Positions 17,212-25,618 of a stretch of DNA of 64,000 nucleotides are shown in pieces. Within the stretch, counting starts at the first letter, position 1. Each line of letters starts with the position of its first letter. A program made the translations under genes and the position numbers. Source of the DNA: Nocardia sp. CNY236. GTDB taxonomy: Bacteria > Actinomycetota > Actinomycetes > Mycobacteriales > Mycobacteriaceae. Location of the stretch: assembly GCF_000482385.1 (NCBI RefSeq), contig NZ_KI519395.1:41646-105645 (forward strand). Reading direction: 5' to 3'. The notes below the pieces were generated by a model, which did no database searches, had not been told where the DNA came from, and saw nothing but the letters and a program-made list of their open reading frames with translations.

Positions 17212-18477
17212 ATGACGGTAGGAACGACGACTCAGCCGGATGTCCGTGAGGCGGTGCGCGCGGCTGCACGTCGGGCACGGGTCGCTTCGCGAGCGTTGGC
17301 CCGACTGACGACTGCGCAGAAGAACGACGCATTGCACGCGTGCGCAGATGCCGTGCTGGCCGCCGCCGACGAGATACTGGCGGCGAACACCGAGGACATC
17401 GTCGCAGCCCGAGCCGGGGGCACCGAAGAGTCGCTACTGGATCGGTTGCGGCTGACGAAGGCTCGAATCGATGGCATCGCCTCGGGCCTTCGGCAGGTAG
17501 CCGGTCTGCCCGACCCCGTCGGTGTGGTGGTTCGCGGCTCCACCCTGCCCAACGGCCTGGAGATCAAGCAGGTGCGGGTTCCGCTCGGGGTGATCGGCAT
17601 GGTGTACGAGGCTCGGCCCAACGTCACCGTCGACGCCTCCGGCCTCGCGCTCAAATCCGGCAACGCGGCGCTGCTGCGCGGGTCGTCGTCGGCGGCGCGT
17701 TCCAATGCGGCGCTGGTCATGGTGTTGCGCGAAGCGTTGGCCGCACAGGACATTCCGGCCGATGCCGTCCAGCTTTTGCCGAGTCGAGACCGCTCCAGCG
17801 TGACCCACCTGATCCAAGCCCGTGGCTTGGTCGACCTGGTCATCCCCCGGGGCGGCGCCGGCCTGATCGATGCGGTCGTCCGCGATGCACACGTACCCAC
17901 CATCGAGACCGGCACCGGCAACTGCCACGTCTACGTGCACGCCGCCGCCGACCTGGATATGGCCGAGCAGATTCTGATCAACGCCAAGACTCGGCGCCCC
18001 AGCGTGTGCAATACCGCCGAGACTCTGCTCATCGACGCTGCGATCGTCGATACCGCGTTACCGCGGCTCACCGAGGCGCTGCAGCGGCACGGCGTCACGA
18101 TTCACGGGGATCTGCCCGGCCAGGTTCCTGCAACCGATGTCGATTGGGGTGAGGAGTACCTGTCGTTGGACATCGCGTTGAAAGTGGTGGACGACCTGGA
18201 CCGCGCCCTCGAGCACATCGACCGATGGGGCAGCGGTCACACCGAGGCCATCGTCACCGGCGATCTGAGTGCGGCGCGTGAATTCACCAGTCGGGTCGAT
18301 GCCGCTGCCGTGCTGGTGAACGCTTCCACCGCGTTCACCGATGGTGAGCAGTTCGGGTTCGGTGCCGAAATCGGTATCTCGACCCAGAAGCTGCACGCCC
18401 GCGGCCCCATGGCTCTGCCCGAACTCACCTCCACCAAGTGGATCGTGTGGGGTGAGGGTCAGATCCGCCTTGTCTGA
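17212..18477 (+). CDS. proA: glutamate-5-semialdehyde dehydrogenase (gamma-glutamyl phosphate reductase)
   Basis: Catalyses the NADPH-dependent reduction of gamma-glutamyl phosphate to glutamate semialdehyde in proline synthesis. The 421-residue length and sequence fit ProA: Y-E-A-R-P-N-V-T-V-D near residue 125, K-S-G-N-A-A-L-L-R-G, and the active-site cysteine in S-V-C-N-T-A-E. ATG 17212 is used; an in-frame ATG 39 bp earlier has no family match. In the mycobacterial order proA is followed by the MoxR/VWA pair, as here. proB is not in the window. Confidence 0.95.
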   Translation: MTVGTTTQPDVREAVRAAARRARVASRALARLTTAQKNDALHACADAVLAAADEILAANTEDIVAARAGGTEESLLDRLRLTKARIDGIASGLRQVAGLPDPVGVVVRGSTLPNGLEIKQVRVPLGVIGMVYEARPNVTVDASGLALKSGNAALLRGSSSAARSNAALVMVLREALAAQDIPADAVQLLPSRDRSSVTHLIQARGLVDLVIPRGGAGLIDAVVRDAHVPTIETGTGNCHVYVHAAADLDMAEQILINAKTRRPSVCNTAETLLIDAAIVDTALPRLTEALQRHGVTIHGDLPGQVPATDVDWGEEYLSLDIALKVVDDLDRALEHIDRWGSGHTEAIVTGDLSAAREFTSRVDAAAVLVNASTAFTDGEQFGFGAEIGISTQKLHARGPMALPELTSTKWIVWGEGQIRLV

Positions 18478-18538
18478 CGCGGGCACGATCCGCCCCCCGT
18501 CCGACGCGGGCAAGATCCCCCCGTCCGACGCGGACAAT
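18471..18538. repeat. short tandem repeat after proA
   Basis: Three imperfect copies of a roughly 26-bp unit beginning GTCCGACGCGGGCA and ending in a run of C, starting at the last codons of proA and continuing into the gap before the MoxR gene. No inverted-repeat pairing strong enough for a terminator was seen. Confidence 0.5.
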
Positions 18539-18621
18539 GCGGCTGCGCGCCGACGTCGACTCGGTGTCGTCTCGGCGCTGCCGTAGCGTAGTGGTGGGAT
18601 CGGAAGGAAAGGTGCCGGGTA

Positions 18622-19500
18622 GTGTCTGACAGTAAGGGGCAGGAGCCGGTCTTCGCATCGGTGGACAACGTGATCGATCGTTTGGCGGAGACGGGATATC
18701 TGGCGGACAAGGCGACTGCCACTTCGGTGTTTCTGGCCGACCGATTGGGCAAGCCGCTGTTGATCGAGGGTCCGGCCGGGGTCGGGAAGACCGAGTTGGC
18801 TCGCGCAGTTGCGCAGACCGCTGGCGCGCAGCTGGTTCGCTTGCAGTGCTACGAGGGTGTCGACGAGGCGCGCGCGCTGTACGAATGGAACCACGCCAAA
18901 CAAATCCTGCGAATCCAGGCTTCCAGCGAGAACGACTGGGAGGAGACGAAGGCCGATGTCTTCACCGAGGAGTTCTTGCTGTCGCGGCCATTGCTGACCG
19001 CGATCCGACGTACCGACCCCACGGTGCTGCTGGTCGATGAGACCGACAAGGCCGATGTGGAGATCGAGGGCCTGCTGCTGGAAGTGCTCAGCGATTTCGC
19101 GGTGACGGTTCCAGAACTGGGCACCATCACCGCCAGCCGGAGGCCATTCGTCGTGCTCACCTCCAACGCCACCCGCGAACTGTCCGAGGCGCTCAAACGG
19201 CGCTGTCTCTACCTGCACTTGGACTTCCCGGACGAGGATCTGGAGCGGCGTATCCTGGCCAGCCGGGTTCCCGAATTGTCGGCCACGGTGGCCGCACAGT
19301 TGGTGCGGATCGTGCACGTCCTGCGCGGCATGCAGCTGAAAAAGCTGCCCTCGGTCGCGGAGTCGATCGACTGGGGCCGTACCTTGTTGGCTCTCGGCCT
19401 GCACGACCTCGACGACACTGCCGTGCACGCCACACTCGGCGTGGTGCTCAAACATCGAACCGACCATCGGCGTGCGCTGGCCGAGCTGAAACTGGCCTGA
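18622..19500 (+). CDS. MoxR-family AAA+ ATPase
   Basis: A 292-residue AAA+ ATPase of the MoxR/CoxD group, which act as chaperones that mature metal enzymes or complexes together with a VWA partner. Walker A G-P-A-G-V-G-K-T is at 50-57 and Walker B L-L-V-D-E at 136-140, followed by sensor N in L-T-S-N. The start is GTG 18622. The VWA gene begins 4 bp after its stop, the usual MoxR-VWA pairing. In mycobacteria the same pair follows proA (Rv2426c/Rv2425c). The client complex is unknown. Confidence 0.87.
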   Translation: MSDSKGQEPVFASVDNVIDRLAETGYLADKATATSVFLADRLGKPLLIEGPAGVGKTELARAVAQTAGAQLVRLQCYEGVDEARALYEWNHAKQILRIQASSENDWEETKADVFTEEFLLSRPLLTAIRRTDPTVLLVDETDKADVEIEGLLLEVLSDFAVTVPELGTITASRRPFVVLTSNATRELSEALKRRCLYLHLDFPDEDLERRILASRVPELSATVAAQLVRIVHVLRGMQLKKLPSVAESIDWGRTLLALGLHDLDDTAVHATLGVVLKHRTDHRRALAELKLA

Positions 19501-19503
19501 CCC

Positions 19504-20928
19504 ATGGTGGCGGCACCGATTCCTGCAGACGGTGGGTTGTCGGGCGCGCATGGGATAGCGGGGCATCTGGTCGGGTTCGTGGAGGCGCTGCGGGCGCGCG
19601 GCATCGCGGTCGGGTCGTCGGAAACGGTGGACGCGGGCAGGGTGGTGACCGTGCTCGATCTGATGGACCGTGAGGTCTTGCGAGAAGGTTTGGCATGCGC
19701 GCTGCTACGACGCACCACGCACCGAGCGACTTTCGACGGATTGTTCGACCTGTGGTTCCCGGCCGCGATGGGGGAGCGCACCGCAGCGCAGGACGATGTC
19801 GCAATTCCTCGAACGCCCTCGGGTGAGGTGGATATCCGTGCTCTGCGTTCGATGTTGGCCGAGTTGCTCGCACAGGAATCGGCGGCTCCGAGGTTGGAAG
19901 TATTGGCTGGGGAACTGGTCGACCAAATGGGCCGGTACCAATCCGCGCGTGGTCCGTCGTTCTCGGCGTATCAGGCGATGAAAGAGGTGCAGCCGCACAC
20001 CCTGTTGGCTCAGATCCTGGACGCGTTGGCCAGAAGGCCGGATGCCAGTGAGTTCGACCTCGAGATCGCCCGGCGCGCGGCCCGACAGCGCATCGCCGGG
20101 TTTCGCGAGACTGTGGAAGCCGAGACCAAGCGGCGGGTTGCCGAACGAATCGGGCGGGATCGGGTCGCGAGCTATGGCGTGCCCCGCCAGGCCGAGGACG
20201 TCGATTTCCTGCGGGCGTCGGAGGCCGAACTCGCCGAGCTGCGGCGAAGCACGCAACGCTTGGCGCGGATCTTGGCTGCGCGGCTGGCCCTACGGCGCAG
20301 GCACGCCCGCCGCGGCGCGGTCGATCTACGCCGCACCCTCCGCAAGTCGATGTCGACCGGCGGAGTGCCGATCGACCTGGCCAATCGCAAGCCGCGCCCC
20401 GGACGTCCCGAATTGGTGTTGTTGTGTGACGTCTCGGGCTCGGTTGCGGGCTTCAGCAATTTCACGTTGCTGCTGGTGAGCGCGTTGCGCGAGCAGTTCT
20501 CCCGGGTGCGGATCTTCGCGTTCGTCGACCAGGTGGACGAGGTGACCTCGCTCTTCGATCCGAACACCCCGGTGGAGCAGTCCATGACCAGGATCTTCAC
20601 CGAAGCGAATGTGGTGGGCATGGGCGGGCACTCCGACTATGGTCGTGCGCTGGCCGGGTTCGCCGACGCCTACTCCGAGGTCGTCACCAGCCGCAGTTCA
20701 TTGTTGATTCTCGGCGACGCCCGCACGAACTATCGTGATCCCGAATTGGCCACCCTACGGTCGTTGGTCGAGGTCGCCAAGCACGCGCACTGGCTCAATC
20801 CGGAGCCGCGCGAGCAGTGGGGCTCGGGTGATTCCGCAGCCGAAAAGTATCGTGAAGTGATCGAAATGCACGAATGCCGCTCGGCCGCACAACTCACTGC
20901 GGTGGTCTCCCGACTCCTGCCGGTGTAG
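19504..20928 (+). CDS. VWA domain (CoxE-like) protein
   Basis: A 474-residue partner of the preceding MoxR ATPase. The C-terminal half is a von Willebrand A domain whose MIDAS metal site D-V-S-G-S is at 309-313; a second conserved block L-I-L-G-D-A-R follows. The N-terminal half is helical and charged as in CoxE-like proteins. ATG 19504 is 4 bp after the upstream stop. With the MoxR ATPase it probably forms a metal-enzyme assembly or remodelling machine; the client is not identifiable here. Confidence 0.85.
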   Translation: MVAAPIPADGGLSGAHGIAGHLVGFVEALRARGIAVGSSETVDAGRVVTVLDLMDREVLREGLACALLRRTTHRATFDGLFDLWFPAAMGERTAAQDDVAIPRTPSGEVDIRALRSMLAELLAQESAAPRLEVLAGELVDQMGRYQSARGPSFSAYQAMKEVQPHTLLAQILDALARRPDASEFDLEIARRAARQRIAGFRETVEAETKRRVAERIGRDRVASYGVPRQAEDVDFLRASEAELAELRRSTQRLARILAARLALRRRHARRGAVDLRRTLRKSMSTGGVPIDLANRKPRPGRPELVLLCDVSGSVAGFSNFTLLLVSALREQFSRVRIFAFVDQVDEVTSLFDPNTPVEQSMTRIFTEANVVGMGGHSDYGRALAGFADAYSEVVTSRSSLLILGDARTNYRDPELATLRSLVEVAKHAHWLNPEPREQWGSGDSAAEKYREVIEMHECRSAAQLTAVVSRLLPV

Positions 20929-20993
20929 CTCGGTGATGTCGGCGCACTTGCCGGCCCGAGCGGATCGAATACGACCCGTTAAGCTGACCAGTC

Positions 20994-21638
20994 ATGCGTG
21001 AGACAGGTGGTGGACGAGGCCGCAAGATCGGAGTGATGGGCGGCACCTTCGATCCCGTCCACCACGGGCACCTCATGGCCGCCAGTGAGGTGGCCCACCG
21101 CTTCGAACTGGACGAAGTGATCTTCGTTCCGACCGGGCAGCCGTGGCAGAAAGCGCATCACGAGGTCAGCCCCGCCGAAGATCGCTACTTGATGACCGTC
21201 ATCGCGACCGCGTCCAACCCACGGTTCTCGGTCAGTCGCACCGACATCGACCGTGACAAGGTCACCTATACCGTGGACACGTTGCGGGAGATGCGTTCGG
21301 AATATCCCGATGCCCAGTTGTACTTCATCACTGGTGCGGACGCTTTGGCCAGCATCCTGACATGGCAGGATTGGGCGGAACTGTTCGAACTGGCGAAGTT
21401 CGTCGGGGTGAGCCGTCCGGGGTACGAGCTGAACATCGATCATCTCGCGGCGCATCTGCGAGATCAACCGGCGGATGCGGTGACCATGATCGAAGTCCCC
21501 GCGCTGGCGATCTCGTCGAGCGAATGTCGTCGCCGTGCCGCCGAGAACCGGCCGGTGTGGTATCTCGTCCCTGATGGCGTCGTGCAGTACATATCGAAGC
21601 GGCACCTGTATGTGCCCGGAGCAGCGGAAGGTAGCTGA
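20994..21638 (+). CDS. nadD: nicotinate-nucleotide adenylyltransferase
   Basis: Transfers AMP from ATP to nicotinic acid mononucleotide in NAD synthesis. The nucleotidyltransferase motif G-G-T-F-D-P-V-H-H-G-H is at 16-26, and the C-terminal I-S-S-S-E-C-R matches the I-S-S-T-x-x-R signature. The 214-residue length is normal. It heads the run nadD-rsfS-gpgP-octT-degV, whose order is the same in mycobacteria. Confidence 0.95.
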   Translation: MRETGGGRGRKIGVMGGTFDPVHHGHLMAASEVAHRFELDEVIFVPTGQPWQKAHHEVSPAEDRYLMTVIATASNPRFSVSRTDIDRDKVTYTVDTLREMRSEYPDAQLYFITGADALASILTWQDWAELFELAKFVGVSRPGYELNIDHLAAHLRDQPADAVTMIEVPALAISSSECRRRAAENRPVWYLVPDGVVQYISKRHLYVPGAAEGS

Positions 21639-21729
21639 GCGTGAGCGGAGCGCAGCGAGGTGCAGGCCGAGTGGGGAAGCGGGTCGTGGACGCAGTCGGG
21701 GCGCTGTGGTGGGCCGGCGAGGACCGGAC

Positions 21730-22146
21730 ATGAGCGCGTCGGTCGAGTCGGTGGCGATGGCAGAGGTCGCGGCGCGTGCAGCCGACGAGAAGCTGGCAAC
21801 CGACGTGGTGGTGCTCGACGTGTCCGAGCAACTGGTGATCACCGATTGCTTCGTGATTGCGTCCGCGCCCAACGAGCGGCAGGTGAACGCCATTGTCGAC
21901 AATGTGGAGGAGAAGTTGCGCGCGGCCGGGCACAAACCGGTCCGGCGCGAGGGCACACGCGAAGGTCGCTGGGCGTTGTTGGACTACATCGACGTCGTGG
22001 TGCACATCCAACACGCCGACGAGCGTGACTTCTACGCACTGGAGCGGCTGTGGAAGGACTGCCCCGTCGTGCCCGTCGAGGGAATCACCGCGCCTGCGAC
22101 GTCGGAGCGCCCCGAGATGTCGCCCGAGAACGAGGCGCAATCGTGA
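21730..22146 (+). CDS. rsfS: ribosome silencing factor RsfS
   Basis: A 138-residue protein of the RsfS/Iojap family that binds ribosomal protein L14 and blocks subunit joining in stationary phase. Family blocks visible: D-V-V-V-L-D-V-S near residue 25, T-D-C-F-V-I-A-S-A, and G-R-W-A-L-L-D-Y-I-D-V-V-V-H. ATG 21730 is chosen because family similarity begins within ten residues of it; a second ATG nine codons in is possible. Its stop overlaps the next gene's GTG (GTGA), indicating coupled translation. Confidence 0.93.
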   Translation: MSASVESVAMAEVAARAADEKLATDVVVLDVSEQLVITDCFVIASAPNERQVNAIVDNVEEKLRAAGHKPVRREGTREGRWALLDYIDVVVHIQHADERDFYALERLWKDCPVVPVEGITAPATSERPEMSPENEAQS

Positions 22147-22802
22147 GTCGGCGTGCCGGGGTCCGCACGCTGATCTTGTTGCGGCACGGTCAAACCGAAT
22201 GGAATGCGACCGACCGGATGCAAGGTCAGATCGATACCGATCTCACCGAACTCGGCCGTAGACAGGCCAAAGAGGTCGCGCGGGAGCTGGTTTCCCGCAA
22301 CGTCATCGCGATCGTGTCCTCTGATCTGCGCAGAGCCTGGTACACCGCAACGACGCTGGCCGACCACACCGGGCACGCGGTCGTTGCGGATTCCAGGCTG
22401 CGGGAGACCAACCTGGGTGACTGGGAAGGATCGACGCATCTGGAGGTGGATGCGGACTACCCGGGCGCGCGCATGGCATGGCGGCTGGATGCGAGCTATG
22501 TTCCGCCGAACGGTGAGAGCAAGCTCGAGGTCGGTGCGCGGTCGCTGCCGGTGGTCCGAGAATTGTTGGTCGAGCGGCAGGACTGGCCGGGCCGGGCCGT
22601 CATCCTGGTGGCACACGGCGGGTTGATCGCGGCCCTCACGGCCGCGTTGCTCGACCTGCCACCGCACAGCTGGCCCGTTCTGGGTGGGCTCGCCAACACC
22701 AGTTGGGTGCAACTGAGCAGCCACGGCCCGAGTATCGACCAACCCGGCTGGCGCCTGGATGTGTGGAACGCGGCGGCAAAGGTGGCCCCGGATGTCCTCT
22801 GA
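22143..22802 (+). CDS. gpgP: histidine phosphatase, likely glucosyl-3-phosphoglycerate phosphatase
   Basis: A 219-residue phosphoglycerate-mutase-like phosphatase. The catalytic R-H-G is at 14-16 (L-L-R-H-G-Q-T-E-W) and the second active-site histidine is in V-A-H-G-G. In the same position between rsfS and octT, mycobacteria carry GpgP (Rv2419c), which dephosphorylates glucosyl-3-phosphoglycerate in methylglucose lipopolysaccharide (MGLP) synthesis; the specific call rests on that synteny. Starts at GTG 22143 within the rsfS stop and overlaps the next gene by 11 bp. Confidence 0.85.
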   Translation: MSRRAGVRTLILLRHGQTEWNATDRMQGQIDTDLTELGRRQAKEVARELVSRNVIAIVSSDLRRAWYTATTLADHTGHAVVADSRLRETNLGDWEGSTHLEVDADYPGARMAWRLDASYVPPNGESKLEVGARSLPVVRELLVERQDWPGRAVILVAHGGLIAALTAALLDLPPHSWPVLGGLANTSWVQLSSHGPSIDQPGWRLDVWNAAAKVAPDVL

Positions 22803-23517
22803 AGAGCGGGCCGCCCGACCGGTGTTGCTCGTGCTCGCCGATTCGCTCGCCTATTTCGGCCCCAAGGGCGGTTTGCCGGCAAATCATCCTCTGATCTGGC
22901 CGAACCTCGTTGCTGCCGAATTGGATTGGGATGTCGAGCTGGTCGCTCGGATCGGTTGGACCTGTCGCGACGCGTATTGGGCGCTCATCGGAGATCCGCG
23001 CGTGTGGGCTGCCGTTCCCCGTGCCGGCGCAGTGGTTTTCGCGGTGGGTGGCATGGACACGTTGCCCTCCCCACTGCCCACCGCGCTGCGCGAATTGATC
23101 CGCTACGTGCGGCCGCCTGCCTTGCGCCGCGCGGTTCGGGCGACCTACGCCTGGTCCCAGCCGAAGCTGTCGAAACTCGGAGGGCCGGTTGCGCTTCCGC
23201 CGGCGGTGAGCGTCGACTACTTGGACCAGTCGCGCGCCGCCCTAGCACAGTTGCGTCCCGATCTTCCGGTCGTCGGCGTGCTGCCGTCGGTACACAACTG
23301 CGACGCCTACGCGCGGGTGCACACAGGTCGGCCGCGTGCGGTCGAGGCACTGCGTACCTGGTCGGAACGCACGTCGGTGCCGTTGGTCGACCTCGGCGAG
23401 GCGGTGCGCGACAATGTCTTCTCCGGCGAAGCCAATCCGGACGGTATCCACTGGGGCTGGGCAGGTCACGCCGCGGTAGCCAATGCGATGGTCAAGATCC
23501 TGCAGGAGGTCCGGTAG
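22792..23517 (+). CDS. octT: SGNH-type acyltransferase, likely diglucosylglycerate octanoyltransferase
   Basis: A 241-residue SGNH/GDSL-fold protein. The catalytic serine is S18 in L-A-D-S-L, and the C-terminal D-G-I-H-W provides Asp217/His220 to complete the triad. In mycobacteria the equivalent gene (Rv2418c) is OctT, which transfers octanoate to diglucosylglycerate, the MGLP primer. Sequence and position next to gpgP support the same role, but SGNH proteins alone could be esterases. ATG 22792 lies inside the end of gpgP, so the two are coupled. Confidence 0.8.
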   Translation: MSSEERAARPVLLVLADSLAYFGPKGGLPANHPLIWPNLVAAELDWDVELVARIGWTCRDAYWALIGDPRVWAAVPRAGAVVFAVGGMDTLPSPLPTALRELIRYVRPPALRRAVRATYAWSQPKLSKLGGPVALPPAVSVDYLDQSRAALAQLRPDLPVVGVLPSVHNCDAYARVHTGRPRAVEALRTWSERTSVPLVDLGEAVRDNVFSGEANPDGIHWGWAGHAAVANAMVKILQEVR

Positions 23518-23520
23518 TCC

Positions 23521-24363
23521 GTGCCCGTCGTGGTCGTCACCGATTCCGCTGCCAGCCTCTCCGCCGAACATCTCGACACGCTGGGCGTCACGGTCGTACC
23601 CTTGCACATCCTGGTCGGTGACCGGGCGATCAGGGAAGGTCTCGATCCGGTCGACATCGACTACGCCACAGACGTGGTGACCACCTCGGCCGCCTCGCCC
23701 GGTGAGCTACGCGCGGCATACGAGCACGCATGGCACCACAGCGGTGGTGACGGCGTGGTCGCGGTGCATCTTTCTCGGCAGCTGTCGGCGACGTGGGAGG
23801 CCGGGCGGCAGGCGATCGGTGATATGGATGCCGCGGATCGGGTCCGCCTGGTGGACTCCCAGGGTGCCGGACTGGCAACCGGATTACCCGTGCTGGCCGC
23901 AGCACGGCGGGCGAGAGGCGGGGCGCCGCTGGACATCGTCTACGACACCGCGGTGGCCGCCGCTGCGCGTGCCCGGGCGTTCATTTTGGTCAACCGCACC
24001 GAGCAGCTACGTCGCGGCGGGCGGTTGTCCTCGGCTGCGTCGTTCTTCGGGTCCGAGCTGGTCACCAGGCCGCTGCTGCAGATTGTCTCGGGGCGGCTCG
24101 AACTGCGCGAGAAGGTCCGGACCCGCTCCAAGGCATACACAAAACTCGTTGCGGCGGCAGTCGACTCGGCAGGTGAGGATGGTGCTGCTGTGGCCGTACA
24201 GCATGTGGGCGCGCAGGAGGCGGCGAATACCATCGCGAGCCAGTTACGCGATCTGATCCCCGGCGTCGGTGAGCTCATCGTCGCCGAATTCGGTCCGGCG
24301 TTGGCGGTGCATTTGGGCCTCGGTGCGGTCGGCGTGCTCGTCATACCGGGTGGTTGTGCGTGA
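23521..24363 (+). CDS. DegV family fatty-acid-binding protein
   Basis: A 280-residue protein of the DegV family, which bind a long-chain fatty acid and, in some bacteria, act as the FakB subunit of fatty acid kinase. V-V-T-D-S-A-A-S at the N-terminus is the lipid-head-group loop; R-G-G-R-L-S lies in the C-terminal domain. The GTG start is 3 bp after octT's stop. Its place directly after the MGLP acyltransferase is conserved in mycobacteria and suggests acyl supply, but this is inference. Confidence 0.87.
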   Translation: MPVVVVTDSAASLSAEHLDTLGVTVVPLHILVGDRAIREGLDPVDIDYATDVVTTSAASPGELRAAYEHAWHHSGGDGVVAVHLSRQLSATWEAGRQAIGDMDAADRVRLVDSQGAGLATGLPVLAAARRARGGAPLDIVYDTAVAAAARARAFILVNRTEQLRRGGRLSSAASFFGSELVTRPLLQIVSGRLELREKVRTRSKAYTKLVAAAVDSAGEDGAAVAVQHVGAQEAANTIASQLRDLIPGVGELIVAEFGPALAVHLGLGAVGVLVIPGGCA

Positions 24364-24484
24364 TGGCGAGCGCGGCACACGGTTGGCGGATGAGTTGTGC
24401 ACAGCGCCGCATGCGTCAACAGCCTCACCGAATCGCCTGGACGGTACGGGTTTCGGATGATGAAGCCGACATACCGTCGCTGGT

Positions 24485-25618
24485 ATGTCTCGACACGAGG
24501 AACGCGAGCGGGGACGACGGCGAGTAGGTGAGCTGAGGGCTCGAGTCGGCGCCAGCACGACCGGCGGTGGCTCGGCCACTGCGCCCCAGAGTGGCGTCGA
24601 GGTCGTCGCGAATGGGCTGGATGGTCCAGCGGAAGACCATCGGCCGGCATGGAATCGGCGGCCGCCCGGCGAGCTGATGCCCGTGAGTCCTACTCGGTCG
24701 GGCGGTCGCACTCGGTCGGGTGGTCGCACTCGGGCAGCGGGACCACAGGATCGCGACCAGGTGCCGTGCGACCACGACGTCGTGGCGAAGGATACCGACG
24801 ACGTCACCCACCGAGTGCGGACCCCCCGTTGGCTGGATGACCCCGACGTCACCACGCGATGGCAGGACCGTCTGGTTCCGGATCGATTCCGGGGCGTCCG
24901 GCTCGATCCTGGCCGGGGAGGAGTGCGCATTTTCGCATTGGCCGGATTGGTCGTGGTGGTGATCGCCGGGATCGTCGTATTCCGTGAACGGCCGATGGGA
25001 CAACCGGTTCCACCGATCGCGGCGGCGGCACCCACCGTCGCTGCGAGTTCGCCGGAGGTCGCTCGTCAGCGGGGCGTGGTCGCCACTGCGGTCGTCGGGT
25101 CGGTGTCCGCCTCGCCGACGCCCGCCGATGCGGAGCAGCCGAGGACCGACCTGGTGGTCAGCGTTGTCGGCTTGGTCCAGCACGCCGGGTTGGTCCGGCT
25201 CCCGACCGGGGCCCGGGTCGCCGATGCCCTTGCGGCAGCGGGTGGAACGCGGCCTGGCGCCGACACCAGCGGTTTGAATCTGGCGCAACGCCTATTGGAC
25301 GGCGACCAAGTGATGGTCGGCCCAGCTGGACCCAATACCGGTCCACCATATCGTGGTAGCACGACAATCGGCGCGGCCGGGAATCCGCCTTCCCGTTCCG
25401 CGCCGGACGGTTCGTCGAAGCCGGCAGCCAAGGTCGATCTCAACTCCGCGTCCGAGGCCCAACTCGATGCTCTTCCGGGAGTCGGGCCCGTCACCGCCGC
25501 CGCCATTGTCACTTGGCGCACCACCAACGGGCGCTTCGACTCCGTGGATCAGCTCGGCGAGGTCGACGGCATCGGGCCGGTTCGCTTGGCCCGGTTGCGT
25601 GATCTGGTCATCGTATGA
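24485..25618 (+). CDS. comEA: ComEA-like helix-hairpin-helix DNA-binding protein
   Basis: A 377-residue membrane-anchored DNA-binding protein. A long, basic, low-complexity cytoplasmic region (1-145) precedes one membrane segment at about 148-167, then an SLBB-like domain (T-D-L-V-V-S-V-V-G-L-V, G-A-R-V-A-D-A-L) and a C-terminal helix-hairpin-helix pair with L-P-G-V-G-P-V-T and G-I-G-P-V-R-L. ComEA binds incoming double-stranded DNA in transformable bacteria. Its stop overlaps the comEC start (ATGA). The cytoplasmic region is longer than in Bacillus ComEA and carries an R-S-G-G-R-T-R-S-type repeat. Confidence 0.87.
   Translation: MSRHEERERGRRRVGELRARVGASTTGGGSATAPQSGVEVVANGLDGPAEDHRPAWNRRPPGELMPVSPTRSGGRTRSGGRTRAAGPQDRDQVPCDHDVVAKDTDDVTHRVRTPRWLDDPDVTTRWQDRLVPDRFRGVRLDPGRGGVRIFALAGLVVVVIAGIVVFRERPMGQPVPPIAAAAPTVAASSPEVARQRGVVATAVVGSVSASPTPADAEQPRTDLVVSVVGLVQHAGLVRLPTGARVADALAAAGGTRPGADTSGLNLAQRLLDGDQVMVGPAGPNTGPPYRGSTTIGAAGNPPSRSAPDGSSKPAAKVDLNSASEAQLDALPGVGPVTAAAIVTWRTTNGRFDSVDQLGEVDGIGPVRLARLRDLVIV

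Noticed and set aside
18058..19566. 502-codon minus-strand frame opposite proA and the MoxR gene
   Set aside because: Gln/His/Arg-rich shadow of two confidently assigned genes.
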